Shown: positions 47,596 through 55,283 of the stretch, piece after piece
How positions within the stretch are numbered: the stretch's first letter is position 1
Layout: every line of letters starts with the position of its first letter
Origin: Gemmatimonadota bacterium
GTDB lineage: Bacteria > Gemmatimonadota > Gemmatimonadetes > Longimicrobiales > Gaopeijiaceae
Direction of reading: 5' to 3'
Assembly (NCBI GenBank): GCA_030428885.1
Contig: JAUIEJ010000002.1
Location: forward strand, 250,501-314,500
DNA length: 64,000 bases
Program-made: the position numbers and the translations under genes
The notes under the pieces: model-generated
Databases searched by the model: none
Seen by the model: the letters and a program-made list of their open reading frames with translations, nothing else
Told to the model about the DNA's origin: nothing

Positions 47596-49206
47596 TCAGT
47601 CTCCGGCCAGGGCTGCGGGGGCGTCGACCACGACCCCTCGGGTTCCGATGCCCGGGTAGTCCAGATCGCCGAACGGGGCGATCTCGGCGGCGGCCAGGGC
47701 GAAGGCCTCGGCGGCCGTGGTGGGCACCTCGCCTCCCGTGCGCCGGGCCAGGAGCGCCCGGAGCACCATCCAGGCGGGCCGGGCCGCCCCCGGCGCCTGC
47801 AGGGCCGGCCAGAAGCGCTGTACCCGGCCGTCCCGGTTGGTGAAGGTGCCCTCGTGCTCGGCGAAGGTCGTGGCCGGGAGCACGACGTGGGCCGCCTCGG
47901 TGGCCGCCGACCCGTGGGTGCCCACGTAGACGTAGAGATCGGCCTGGGCCCCGAAGTCGGCCGGCTGATCGGCAACCTCGTCGCCCACCACCAGCAGCAC
48001 GCCGCCGTGGTCCCCGGCCTCGTCCAAGCCCCCGCGACCGTCGTCGCCCCCGACCCGGGCGGCGCCCACGAGCTCGGCCCCCCGGTGGTTGGGGGCCAGC
48101 TCCCGCCGCCGGGCCACGAAGGGCATGCCCTCCAGGACGTCCTCGTCGGGCGCCACCCGCAGGCGGTACTCCACGACGCCGCCGCCCAGGTGGTCCACCA
48201 GGGCCCGCACCGCCGCCAGCTCCTCGTTGCACGCCCGGGGCGACACCACCGCCCGCACCGGGGCGTCACCCAACTCGTCCAGGCGGTCGGACAGGGCCTC
48301 CAACGCCTCGGCCCACCCCACGGCCGTGCCCCGGCCCCCGCTCCGCACCACCGGCGCCTCGAGGCGATCGCCCCGGTTCATCCACTCGTAGTCGTGGCGC
48401 CCGTAGTCGCACATCCAGAAGGCGTTCACCTCCAGATTGGTCCGGGGCTTCAGCCGCTGCACCAGATTGTCCCGGGTGTGGAGGGCGATGTTGCAGCCCT
48501 GGGAGCAGCCGGTGCAGATGCTGGGGGTGTGGTCCAGGTCCCACGCCCGCTGCTTGTAGAGGAAGTCCTTCGAGACCAGGGCCCCCACCGGGCAGATGTC
48601 CACGATGTTGCCCGACCACTTCGTGCCGTCGAGACCGTCGTCGAAGAAGGTGTCGATGACCGACCGGTTGCCCCGCTCCACCACGGTGAGGCGCGGGTCC
48701 TTCTCCACCTCGTTCATGAAGCGCACGCAGCGGGTGCACATGACGCAGCGGTCGCCGTAGAACAGCACGTCGCCGCCGAAATCGTCCCGGCCGAACACCC
48801 GTTTGGGTTCCCGGGAGCGTCCGTGGGCCCGCCCTTCGGCGTGGACGTAGTCCTGGAGCTTGCACTCCCCGGACTGGTCGCAGATGGGGCAGTCCAGGGG
48901 GTGGTTCACGAGATAGAACTCGAGCACCCCCTCGCGCATGGTCCGGGCCAGCCCCGAATCGGTGTGCACCACCTGGCCGTCGGCCGCCTGGGTCACGCAC
49001 GACGGCAGAGGTTTGGGCGCCCCCTCCACCTCCACGAGACAGAGCCGGCACATGGCCGGCGACGACAGGCCGTCGTGGTAGCAGTAGTGGGGAATCCGGG
49101 TGCCCAGGGACTCCGACGCCTTGAGGATCGTGGTGCCCCGGGGCACGGTGACCTCACGGCCGTCGATGGTCAGGGTGACGGTGCTGGGGCGCGTCGTGTC
49201 GGACAT
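47596..49206 (-). CDS. nuoG: NADH-quinone oxidoreductase subunit G (short form)
   Basis: Carries the N1b, N5 and N4 clusters of the peripheral arm. The 536-aa protein has the ferredoxin part (CYHDGLSSPAMCRLCLVEVE), the His/Cys N5 ligands in NHPLDCPICDQSGECKLQDY, the N4 set RCVMCTRCVRF with CPVGAL, and CTGCSQGCNIALH, the extra cluster (N7) site. The molybdopterin-like C-terminal domain is only about 300 residues, much shorter than the 900-aa E. coli form, so the distal domains are missing. ATG 49206 follows nuoF by 2 bases. Confidence 0.95.
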   Translation of the reverse strand: MSDTTRPSTVTLTIDGREVTVPRGTTILKASESLGTRIPHYCYHDGLSSPAMCRLCLVEVEGAPKPLPSCVTQAADGQVVHTDSGLARTMREGVLEFYLVNHPLDCPICDQSGECKLQDYVHAEGRAHGRSREPKRVFGRDDFGGDVLFYGDRCVMCTRCVRFMNEVEKDPRLTVVERGNRSVIDTFFDDGLDGTKWSGNIVDICPVGALVSKDFLYKQRAWDLDHTPSICTGCSQGCNIALHTRDNLVQRLKPRTNLEVNAFWMCDYGRHDYEWMNRGDRLEAPVVRSGGRGTAVGWAEALEALSDRLDELGDAPVRAVVSPRACNEELAAVRALVDHLGGGVVEYRLRVAPDEDVLEGMPFVARRRELAPNHRGAELVGAARVGGDDGRGGLDEAGDHGGVLLVVGDEVADQPADFGAQADLYVYVGTHGSAATEAAHVVLPATTFAEHEGTFTNRDGRVQRFWPALQAPGAARPAWMVLRALLARRTGGEVPTTAAEAFALAAAEIAPFGDLDYPGIGTRGVVVDAPAALAGD

Positions 49207-49208
49207 GC

Positions 49209-50501
49209 TCAGGCCACCCCCACCCGTTCGCCCCGGCGGATCAGCGCCAGGTAGTCGTCCCTGAACTTCGTGATGCTGGACTTCACCGGGGCCGCTACCG
49301 AGTCCGACAGCACGCAGATGGTGGTGCCGGTCATGCGGGTCGTGACCTCCACCAGGGTGTCCAGGTCCTCTTCGGTGCCCCGGCCGTCGACGATGCGCTT
49401 CAGGATCTTGGTGACCCAGGCCGTGCCTTCGCGGCAGGGAGTGCACTGGCCGCACGACTCGTGGGCGTAGAAGTAGGCCATGCGGTGCACCTGCTTCACG
49501 ATGTCGGTGGTCTCGTCCATGACGATCACCGAGGCGCATCCGAGCATGGAGCCCGCCGACACCACCCCCTCGTAGTCCAGGGTGCAGCTCTCGCACTCCG
49601 ACGCCGCGAGAATGGGCACCGAGCTGCCGCCGGGGATCACGGCCTTCAAGGTGTGGCCGTCACGCACGCCCCCGCACACGTCGTCGATGAGTTCCCCCAG
49701 GGGGAATCCCAGGGGCAGTTCGTAGTTGCCGGGCTTGTTCACGTGCCCGCTCACGCAGAAGAGCTTCGTGCCCGGGCTCTTCTCGGTGCCCCACTGGCGG
49801 TACCAGTCGCCCCCGTGTTCCACGATGTGGGGGACCGCCGACAGGGTCTCCACGTTGTTGATGGTGGTGGGCATGTTGAACAGCCCCACCGCCGCCGGGA
49901 AGGGCGGCTTCACCCGGGGCTGGCCGCGGCGGCCCTCCAGGGAATTCATGAGGGCCGTCTCTTCGCCGCAGATGTAGGCCCCGGCCCCCACGTGCACGGT
50001 GACGTCGATGTCCACGCCGGTGCCCTGGATGTCCGCGCCCACGTAGCCCTTCGCGTACGCCTCCTCCACGGCCCGCGCCAACACCGACGAAGCCTCGAAG
50101 AACTCGCCCCGGCAGTAGATGTAGGCGTGCTGGGCCCGGATGGCGTAGGCGGCGATGAGGCAGCCTTCGATGAGCTGATGGGGGTCCCAGCGGATCAACT
50201 CCCGGTCCTTGAAGGTGCCGGGCTCCGACTCGTCGGCGTTGCAGCACAGATAGTGGGGCTTGCCCGAGTCCTTGGGCATGAAGCTCCACTTCACCCCCGT
50301 GGGGAACCCCGCCCCGCCCCGCCCCCGGAGTCCCGAGGACTTCACCGTGTCGATGACGGCGTCGGGCCCCATCTCCACGGCCTTCCGGAACACCGAGTAG
50401 CGCCCGTTGGCCACGGCCCCCTCGAGGGTGCGGGCCTTCGGGTCGCCGAAGTGTGTGCTGAGGATTCGGACCTCGCGATCCGACACGTAGGGATAGGCCA
50501 T
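49209..50501 (-). CDS. nuoF: NADH-quinone oxidoreductase subunit F
   Basis: Binds NADH and FMN and holds cluster N3. The 430-aa protein has SGLRGRGGAGFPTGVKW (NADH), CNADESEPGTFKDRELI, GAGAYICGEETALMNSLEG (FMN), and the [4Fe-4S] ligands in HESCGQCTPCREGTAW with the fourth cysteine in TTICVLSDS. The last 20 residues are basic. Confidence 0.97.
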   Translation of the reverse strand: MAYPYVSDREVRILSTHFGDPKARTLEGAVANGRYSVFRKAVEMGPDAVIDTVKSSGLRGRGGAGFPTGVKWSFMPKDSGKPHYLCCNADESEPGTFKDRELIRWDPHQLIEGCLIAAYAIRAQHAYIYCRGEFFEASSVLARAVEEAYAKGYVGADIQGTGVDIDVTVHVGAGAYICGEETALMNSLEGRRGQPRVKPPFPAAVGLFNMPTTINNVETLSAVPHIVEHGGDWYRQWGTEKSPGTKLFCVSGHVNKPGNYELPLGFPLGELIDDVCGGVRDGHTLKAVIPGGSSVPILAASECESCTLDYEGVVSAGSMLGCASVIVMDETTDIVKQVHRMAYFYAHESCGQCTPCREGTAWVTKILKRIVDGRGTEEDLDTLVEVTTRMTGTTICVLSDSVAAPVKSSITKFRDDYLALIRRGERVGVA

Positions 50502-50522
50502 GGAGTTCTCGCGCGCCCCGGG

Positions 50523-51176
50523 CTACTCGCCCCGGGCCTTGAGGTGCTCGAGGATCCGGGGCACGTCGTCGGCGCCCACGTTCTCGTAGTAGCGGGAGTT
50601 GATCTGCACGCAGGTGGGAAAACCGCATCCGGCCAGGCATTCGGCCTCCACCACCGTGAAGTCGCCGTCGTCCGACGTCTCGCCCATCTCGGTGCCCGTC
50701 TCGTCCAGGAAGGCCTTCATCACCTCGTCGGCTCCGCACAGGTTGCACGAGATGTTGGTGCACACCTGGATCAGGAACCGGCCCACCGGGGCCTTGTTGT
50801 ACATGGTGTAGAAGGTGGCCACCCCCCGGACGTAGGCGTCGGGGAGTTCCAGCAGGGCGGCGACCTCGTTCATGGTCCCGGGCGAGACGTGTCCCCGCAC
50901 CTCCTGGGCCAGGCCCAGCACCGGGAGCAGGGCCGCCCGGGTGTCGGGGTACCGGGTCAGGATCTTCTCGTAGCGGGCCTGGTAGGGCCCGTCGAAGAGA
51001 GGGGCGTCGGGGTTCTTGTCGGCCAGCATGTACGGATAACTCGACGCGCCGGCCGGGTGTCCCCCTTCCAGCGGGCGAGCCCCCACGAAGTCCTCCCCCC
51101 GCACCTGCTCCTCGCTCAGATCGAATTCACCGGTGTTGCCGGCCCAGCCCGGGTTGCGGAAGGGCACGTCGCTCAT
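50523..51176 (-). CDS. nuoE: NADH-quinone oxidoreductase subunit E
   Basis: The 217-aa thioredoxin-like subunit with the [2Fe-2S] cluster N1a, ligated by VCTNISCNLCG and AECLAGCGFPTCVQIN. An extra N-terminal stretch (residues 1-50) is longer than in most NuoE proteins. The ATG at 51176 overlaps the nuoD stop. Confidence 0.95.
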   Translation of the reverse strand: MSDVPFRNPGWAGNTGEFDLSEEQVRGEDFVGARPLEGGHPAGASSYPYMLADKNPDAPLFDGPYQARYEKILTRYPDTRAALLPVLGLAQEVRGHVSPGTMNEVAALLELPDAYVRGVATFYTMYNKAPVGRFLIQVCTNISCNLCGADEVMKAFLDETGTEMGETSDDGDFTVVEAECLAGCGFPTCVQINSRYYENVGADDVPRILEHLKARGE

Positions 51177-52450
51177 CGGTCGATCTCCCCCAGGACGATG
51201 TCCAGGCTGGCGTTGATCATGATCAGGTCGGACATGAGGTGCCCCTCGGCCAGCTTGGGAATCACCGAGAGGTTCACGAACGAGGGCGGTCGCACGCGCC
51301 AGCGCACGGGCTTGGTGCCGCCGTCGCTCACCACGTACATGCCCAGTTCCCCCTTCGACGCCTCCACCGAGAACCACGAGTCGCCCACGGGGGCGCGGAT
51401 GCCCTCGGTGATGAGCTTGAAGTGGTGGATCATGGACTCCATGTCGTTCATGCAGTCCGTCTTCGAGGGAAGCGAGATGCGGGGATCCTGGACGTTGATG
51501 GGCCCACCCGGGAGTCGGTCCAGGGCCTGGTGCAGGATCCTCAGCGACTGGACCATCTCCTCCATACGCACCAGGTAGCGATCGTAGCAGTCGCCGATCT
51601 CCCCCACCGGGACGTCGAAATCGTACGTCTCGTAGTCGTAGTAGGGGCGATCCTTCCGCACGTCGTAGGGCACGCCCGACGCCCGGAGGTTGGGTCCGGT
51701 GAAGCCGTAGTTGATGGCGTCCTCACCCGAGATCACGCCGATGTCCTGGGTGCGGCCCAGGTGGATGCCGTTGGTGGTGAGGAGGTTGTTGATCTCGTCC
51801 AGCGTGGCGGGCAGACCGTTGGCGAAGTCCCGTACCGCCTCGGCCCAACCGTCGGGAAGGTCGGCCATCATCCCCCCCACGCGGGTGGCCGAGGTGGTGA
51901 TGCGCGCCCCCGTGAGGGCCTCGTGGAGCGTGTAGATCTTCTCCCGCTGCTGGAAGGCGTAGAGGAACGGCGTGAAGGCCCCCACGTCGATGGCGGTGGT
52001 CCCGAGCCAGAGCAGGTGCCCGAAGATGCGGTCGAGCTCCATCATGATCACCCGGACGACCTTGCAGCGCTCGGTCACCTCGATGCCCATGAGCTTCTCC
52101 ACCGACATGACGTACGCGCAGTTGTAGATCAGGGGCGCCAGGTAGTCCATGCGGTCGGTGAGGGGCACCACCTGATTCCACGAGCGGTACTCGCCGAGCT
52201 TCTCGAAGCCCGTGTGGAGGTAGCCGATGTGGGGAATCACCTTCAGCACCGTCTCGCCGTCGAGTTCGCACACGAGGCGCAACACCCCGTGGGTGGCGGG
52301 GTGCTGGGGCCCGATGTTGATGAGCATGTGCTCCGAGCCCAGATCGGGCTCGGGAAGGTCCACCGGATGCAGAGGAGCGTAGGCGATTCCTCCCTGGGAC
52401 CCCATCTCCGGCGAGCGTCCCACGGTGAATTCGACGGTCTTCGTAGCCAT
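51173..52450 (-). CDS. nuoD: NADH-quinone oxidoreductase subunit D
   Basis: The 49-kDa subunit that lines the quinone site. The 425-aa protein has NIGPQHPATHGVLRLVCELDGE (pieces NIGPQHPATHGVLR), HIGYLHTGFEKLGEYRSWNQ, GVRRTSPYDVYD-like GPNLRASGVPYDVRKDRPY, and EASKGELGMYVVSDG. NuoC and NuoD are separate genes here, one base apart. Confidence 0.97.
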   Translation of the reverse strand: MATKTVEFTVGRSPEMGSQGGIAYAPLHPVDLPEPDLGSEHMLINIGPQHPATHGVLRLVCELDGETVLKVIPHIGYLHTGFEKLGEYRSWNQVVPLTDRMDYLAPLIYNCAYVMSVEKLMGIEVTERCKVVRVIMMELDRIFGHLLWLGTTAIDVGAFTPFLYAFQQREKIYTLHEALTGARITTSATRVGGMMADLPDGWAEAVRDFANGLPATLDEINNLLTTNGIHLGRTQDIGVISGEDAINYGFTGPNLRASGVPYDVRKDRPYYDYETYDFDVPVGEIGDCYDRYLVRMEEMVQSLRILHQALDRLPGGPINVQDPRISLPSKTDCMNDMESMIHHFKLITEGIRAPVGDSWFSVEASKGELGMYVVSDGGTKPVRWRVRPPSFVNLSVIPKLAEGHLMSDLIMINASLDIVLGEIDR

Positions 52451-52451
52451 G

Positions 52452-53081
52452 TCAGTCCTCGGACGGGGCGTCGGCGGAGGCGGCTTCGGAGTCCCCGGAA
52501 GACAGGTTCACGAGCTGGGGCTCCCGGCCCAGCTCCATCTCCAGGGGGATGTAGAAGTCCTCCACGTCCTGGCGCAGGGCGCGCCGGGTCTGCTCGGCCC
52601 GGGAGAAGCGGCCCCGGAGGGGAAAATCCTTCCGCAGGGGATGGCCCTCGGCGTAGGCCTCGGGCATGAGGATCCGCCGCAGGTCGGGGTGCCCCCGGAA
52701 CTCGATGCCGAAGAGATCGTAGACCTCCCGCTCCAGCCAGTCGGCGGTCTTCCAGAGAGGCTCCACCGAGTCGATCTCCAGGGCGTCCAGGGGCAGCTCG
52801 GCCTTCACCCTGAGGCTGCGCCGGTGGGCCAGCGACCAGAGCTGGTAGACCACCTGCAGGGGGCGCCCGCCCCCGAAGTCCACGGCGGTGAGGTCGGAGA
52901 GGAACTCGTAGTGCTGGGAGGGCTCGGTCTTGAGCCACTCCAGGATCTCCCGGATCCGGGCGGCGTCGACCACCACCGACACCTGGTCGCCCGCCGTGGT
53001 CTCGTGAAACTGCACCGCCTCGCCGAATCGGCCTTCCAGAGCCGGAATCGACGGGTGATGGCTACCGGATTCGTGGGCCAT
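52452..53081 (-). CDS. nuoC: NADH-quinone oxidoreductase subunit C
   Basis: The 30-kDa peripheral subunit. The 209-aa protein has FLSDLTAVDFGG and VEPLWKTADWLEREVYDLFGIEFRGHPDLRRILMPE (pieces WLEREVYDLFGIEFRGHPDL). Its acidic C-terminal tail (SSGDSEAASADAPSED) is extra. Confidence 0.95.
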   Translation of the reverse strand: MAHESGSHHPSIPALEGRFGEAVQFHETTAGDQVSVVVDAARIREILEWLKTEPSQHYEFLSDLTAVDFGGGRPLQVVYQLWSLAHRRSLRVKAELPLDALEIDSVEPLWKTADWLEREVYDLFGIEFRGHPDLRRILMPEAYAEGHPLRKDFPLRGRFSRAEQTRRALRQDVEDFYIPLEMELGREPQLVNLSSGDSEAASADAPSED

Positions 53082-53092
53082 GGGCTCGGGGC

Positions 53093-53785
53093 TCAGGGGA
53101 GGCGATCGTCGGGGCGATCGACCCGGTCCGACTGGACCAGGCCGGCGATCCGATTCTGACGGGTGGAATTGCCGAAGGGCCCGGTGAGTCCCTTCACCTC
53201 GGCGTCACCGGCCCGGGGGCGGGCCACGGCCCGGGGATCCTCGGCCCGGTTCACCGCGTGGTCGGCCAGGGTCTCCTGGCGCACCTTCTCCTGGATCATC
53301 ATGAGGCCGTAGATGAGGGCCTCGGGCCGGGGCGGGCAGCCCGGAATGTAGACGTCCACGGGAATGATGGTGTCGATGCCCTGGACCATGGCGTAGGTGT
53401 CGAACACCCCGCCCGAGCTGGCGCAGGCGCCCATGGAGATGGCCCACTTGGGCTGGGGCATCTGGTCCCAGATGCGGCGCAGCACCGGGGCCAGCTTGTA
53501 GGGCACCCGCCCGGCGCAGATGAGCACGTCGGCCTGTCGGGGCGAGAACGACATGCGCTCCATGCCGAAGCGGGCGATGTCGAAGTTGGAGGCCGCGGCG
53601 GCCATCATCTCGATGGCGCAGCAGGCGGTTCCGAAGGGCATGGGCCAGAGGGAATTCCTCCGGGCCCAGTTCACCACGAAGTCGACCTTGGTGGTGAGGA
53701 ACGTGGGACCGCCCGCCCCGAAGAGGCCTCCCGAGCGGGCCGACCTTCCTCCGCCGGGAAGGGCCCGGTCGTCGTTCAATCCCAT
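53093..53785 (-). CDS. nuoB: NADH-quinone oxidoreductase subunit B
   Basis: Holds cluster N2, the last electron donor to quinone. The 230-aa protein has the double-cysteine [24 protein letters not shown] and [16 protein letters not shown], giving the four ligands. A basic, glutamine-rich C-terminal extension of about 50 residues follows. The start at 53785 overlaps nuoA by 10 bases. Confidence 0.97.
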   Translation of the reverse strand: MGLNDDRALPGGGRSARSGGLFGAGGPTFLTTKVDFVVNWARRNSLWPMPFGTACCAIEMMAAAASNFDIARFGMERMSFSPRQADVLICAGRVPYKLAPVLRRIWDQMPQPKWAISMGACASSGGVFDTYAMVQGIDTIIPVDVYIPGCPPRPEALIYGLMMIQEKVRQETLADHAVNRAEDPRAVARPRAGDAEVKGLTGPFGNSTRQNRIAGLVQSDRVDRPDDRLP

Positions 53786-54132
53786 TCCAGGCCTCCCTTC
53801 TTCCACTCGTAGACCAGCCCCAGGGTGAGGACCGCCACGAACAGGAGCATGGGCAGGAAGCCGGCCCACCCCAGGCTGCGCATTTCCACCGCCCACGGCA
53901 CCAGGAAGATCGTCTCCAGATCGAAGACGATGAAACTGATGGCCACCATGTAGAACTTCACCGAGAAGCGTTCCCGGGTGTCGCCGAGGGGGATCATGCC
54001 CGACTCGTAGGGCATGTCCTTCTGGGGGGTGGGACGACGGGGGTTGAGAACGTGGGACGCGGCGGCCATTCCAACCGCGTTGAGGACCGAGACCCCGAAC
54101 AGGATCAGGAGCGGGACGTAGGATCCCGACAT
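53776..54132 (-). CDS. nuoA: NADH-quinone oxidoreductase subunit A
   Basis: The first gene of the operon: a 118-aa three-helix subunit with [43 protein letters not shown] (pieces [17 protein letters not shown]), the conserved acidic patch on helix 2. The ATG at 54132 gives the normal length; the frame extends to 54207 only into the promoter. Confidence 0.96.
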   Translation of the reverse strand: MSGSYVPLLILFGVSVLNAVGMAAASHVLNPRRPTPQKDMPYESGMIPLGDTRERFSVKFYMVAISFIVFDLETIFLVPWAVEMRSLGWAGFLPMLLFVAVLTLGLVYEWKKGGLEWD

Positions 54133-54177
54133 GGATTCCCCGGTTTGTGAAAGCAGGTGCAAATGCCTTGCGCTCGA

Positions 54178-54207
54178 AACGTACCGGCCCCCGCGAGCGG
54201 GTGTCAA
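54178..54207 (-). promoter_or_regulatory. nuo operon promoter
   Basis: Minus strand TTGACA (54207-54202), 18-base spacer, TACGTT (54183-54178). Predicted start near 54171, leaving about 40 bases before nuoA. The perfect -35 is the strongest in the window. Confidence 0.7.
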
Positions 54208-54246
54208 GTCGGGGAAATCCTTGTTTTACGCCGCGTTTCGGGGGGT

Positions 54247-54276
54247 TTGGCGACCCCGCCCGGCGACCCCTATCTT
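54247..54276 (+). promoter_or_regulatory. dcd promoter
   Basis: TTGGCG (54247-54252), 18-base spacer, TATCTT (54271-54276). Start near 54283, leader about 54 bases. Divergent from the nuo promoter. Confidence 0.5.
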
Positions 54277-54336
54277 GGGGGGCCCGCGGAGCCCCCGGGG
54301 GCCCCGAACCGCCGCCTCGAACCCGCAGCCGACGCC

Positions 54337-54891
54337 ATGCCCATCAAGAGCGATCGCTGGATCCGCAGGATGTCCGAAGACCACGGAATGATCGAGCCGT
54401 TCGAGGCCGGCCAGGTGCGGGACGGGTGCATCAGCTACGGGCTGTCGTCGTACGGCTACGACATCCGGGTGAGCCCCGAATTCAAGGTCTTCACCAACGT
54501 CCACAACGTGGTGGTCGACCCAAAGAACTTCGACGACCGCTCCTTCGTGGACGTGAACGCCAGCGAGTGCATCATTCCCCCCAACTCCTTCGCCCTGGCC
54601 CGGACCCTGGAATACTTCCGGGTGCCCCGGGACGTCCTGGTGGTCTGTGTGGGGAAAAGCACCTACGCCCGCTGCGGCATCATCGTCAACGTGACCCCGC
54701 TGGAGCCCACCTGGGAGGGCTACCTCACCCTGGAGATCAGCAACACGACCCCCCTCCCCGCCAAGATCTACGCCGGCGAGGGCATCGCCCAGTTGCTCTT
54801 CTTCGAGGGCGACGAGCCGCCCGAGACGGCCTACGCGGATCGGAAGGGGAAGTACATGAACCAAGTGGGGGTGACGCTGCCGAAGATGTAG
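54337..54891 (+). CDS. dcd: dCTP deaminase
   Basis: Deaminates dCTP to dUTP for thymidylate supply. The 184-aa protein has the family core [19 protein letters not shown] with the catalytic Arg, [30 protein letters not shown] with the active Glu (piece [19 protein letters not shown]), and the C-terminal [12 protein letters not shown] that closes the neighbouring active site. The single-function form is more likely than the bifunctional one, but this was not tested. Confidence 0.95.
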   Translation: MPIKSDRWIRRMSEDHGMIEPFEAGQVRDGCISYGLSSYGYDIRVSPEFKVFTNVHNVVVDPKNFDDRSFVDVNASECIIPPNSFALARTLEYFRVPRDVLVVCVGKSTYARCGIIVNVTPLEPTWEGYLTLEISNTTPLPAKIYAGEGIAQLLFFEGDEPPETAYADRKGKYMNQVGVTLPKM

Positions 54892-54900
54892 GCAGGGGCG

Positions 54901-54990
54901 GGTTCACGCCGGCGTGCGCCTCCCCTCGCGCCGGCGCTTCGCTCACCTTCGGTGACCGTCGCTCCGGGGAGGCGCACGTCGACGCGAACC
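54901..54990. repeat. Long imperfect inverted repeat after dcd
   Basis: Arms of 25 bases (54901-54925 and 54966-54990) pair with three mismatches; the inner 12 bp (GTGCGCCTCCCC with GGGGAGGCGCAC) are perfect. The 40-base loop holds a smaller TCACC-TTC-GGTGA hairpin. It begins 9 bases after the dcd stop and may end dcd transcription, or be a REP-like mobile palindrome. Confidence 0.7.
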
Positions 54991-55170
54991 CTTCCGGGCC
55001 GACGATCTCGGGCGCGTTTGGAGGGGCGATCAACCCTTCCGGGCCGGCGGGGCTTTCCGAACGCCCCCAACTCTCCACAACGGCCCGATGCCGATTCGTT
55101 CGGTCCGTTTGGGGGCGCCATACCGCACGAAGTCGACCCTGCCGGCGAGCGCACCGACAAGTGTGGAGGA

Positions 55171-55194
55171 TTGGGGGCGCCCCAGCGCCCCCAA
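55171..55194. repeat. Perfect palindrome in the spacer
   Basis: TTGGGGGCGC and its complement (10 bp) around the 4-base loop CCCA. Two of the five TTGGGGGCG copies form this hairpin. Confidence 0.6.
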
Positions 55195-55283
55195 ATCGAC
55201 ATTTCGCCGGCCGCCGGGCCGGCGTGGAAACTTGGGGGCGTGCCGGGGCCGCGCTCCGCCGTTCGAAACGCCGGGCCCGCGGA

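Larger units (their letters stand above)
54892..55283. repeat. Palindrome-rich spacer, 392 bases without a supported gene
   Basis: The spacer between the dcd stop and the ADOP stop holds an imperfect 90-base inverted repeat (54901-54990), a 15-base direct repeat AACCCTTCCGGGCCG at 54987-55001 and 55032-55046, and five copies of TTGGGGGCG or its complement at 55062, 55109, 55171, 55186 and 55232. Short open frames cross it in several directions but none has a codon pattern, start signal or recognisable domain that I would trust. Confidence 0.75.

Noticed and set aside
46363-49254. 963-codon open frame on the plus strand opposite nuoG/nuoH
   Set aside because: It is the antisense shadow of well-identified nuo genes; its composition (His/Gly/Arg-rich) is what GC-rich reverse frames give and no domain is visible.
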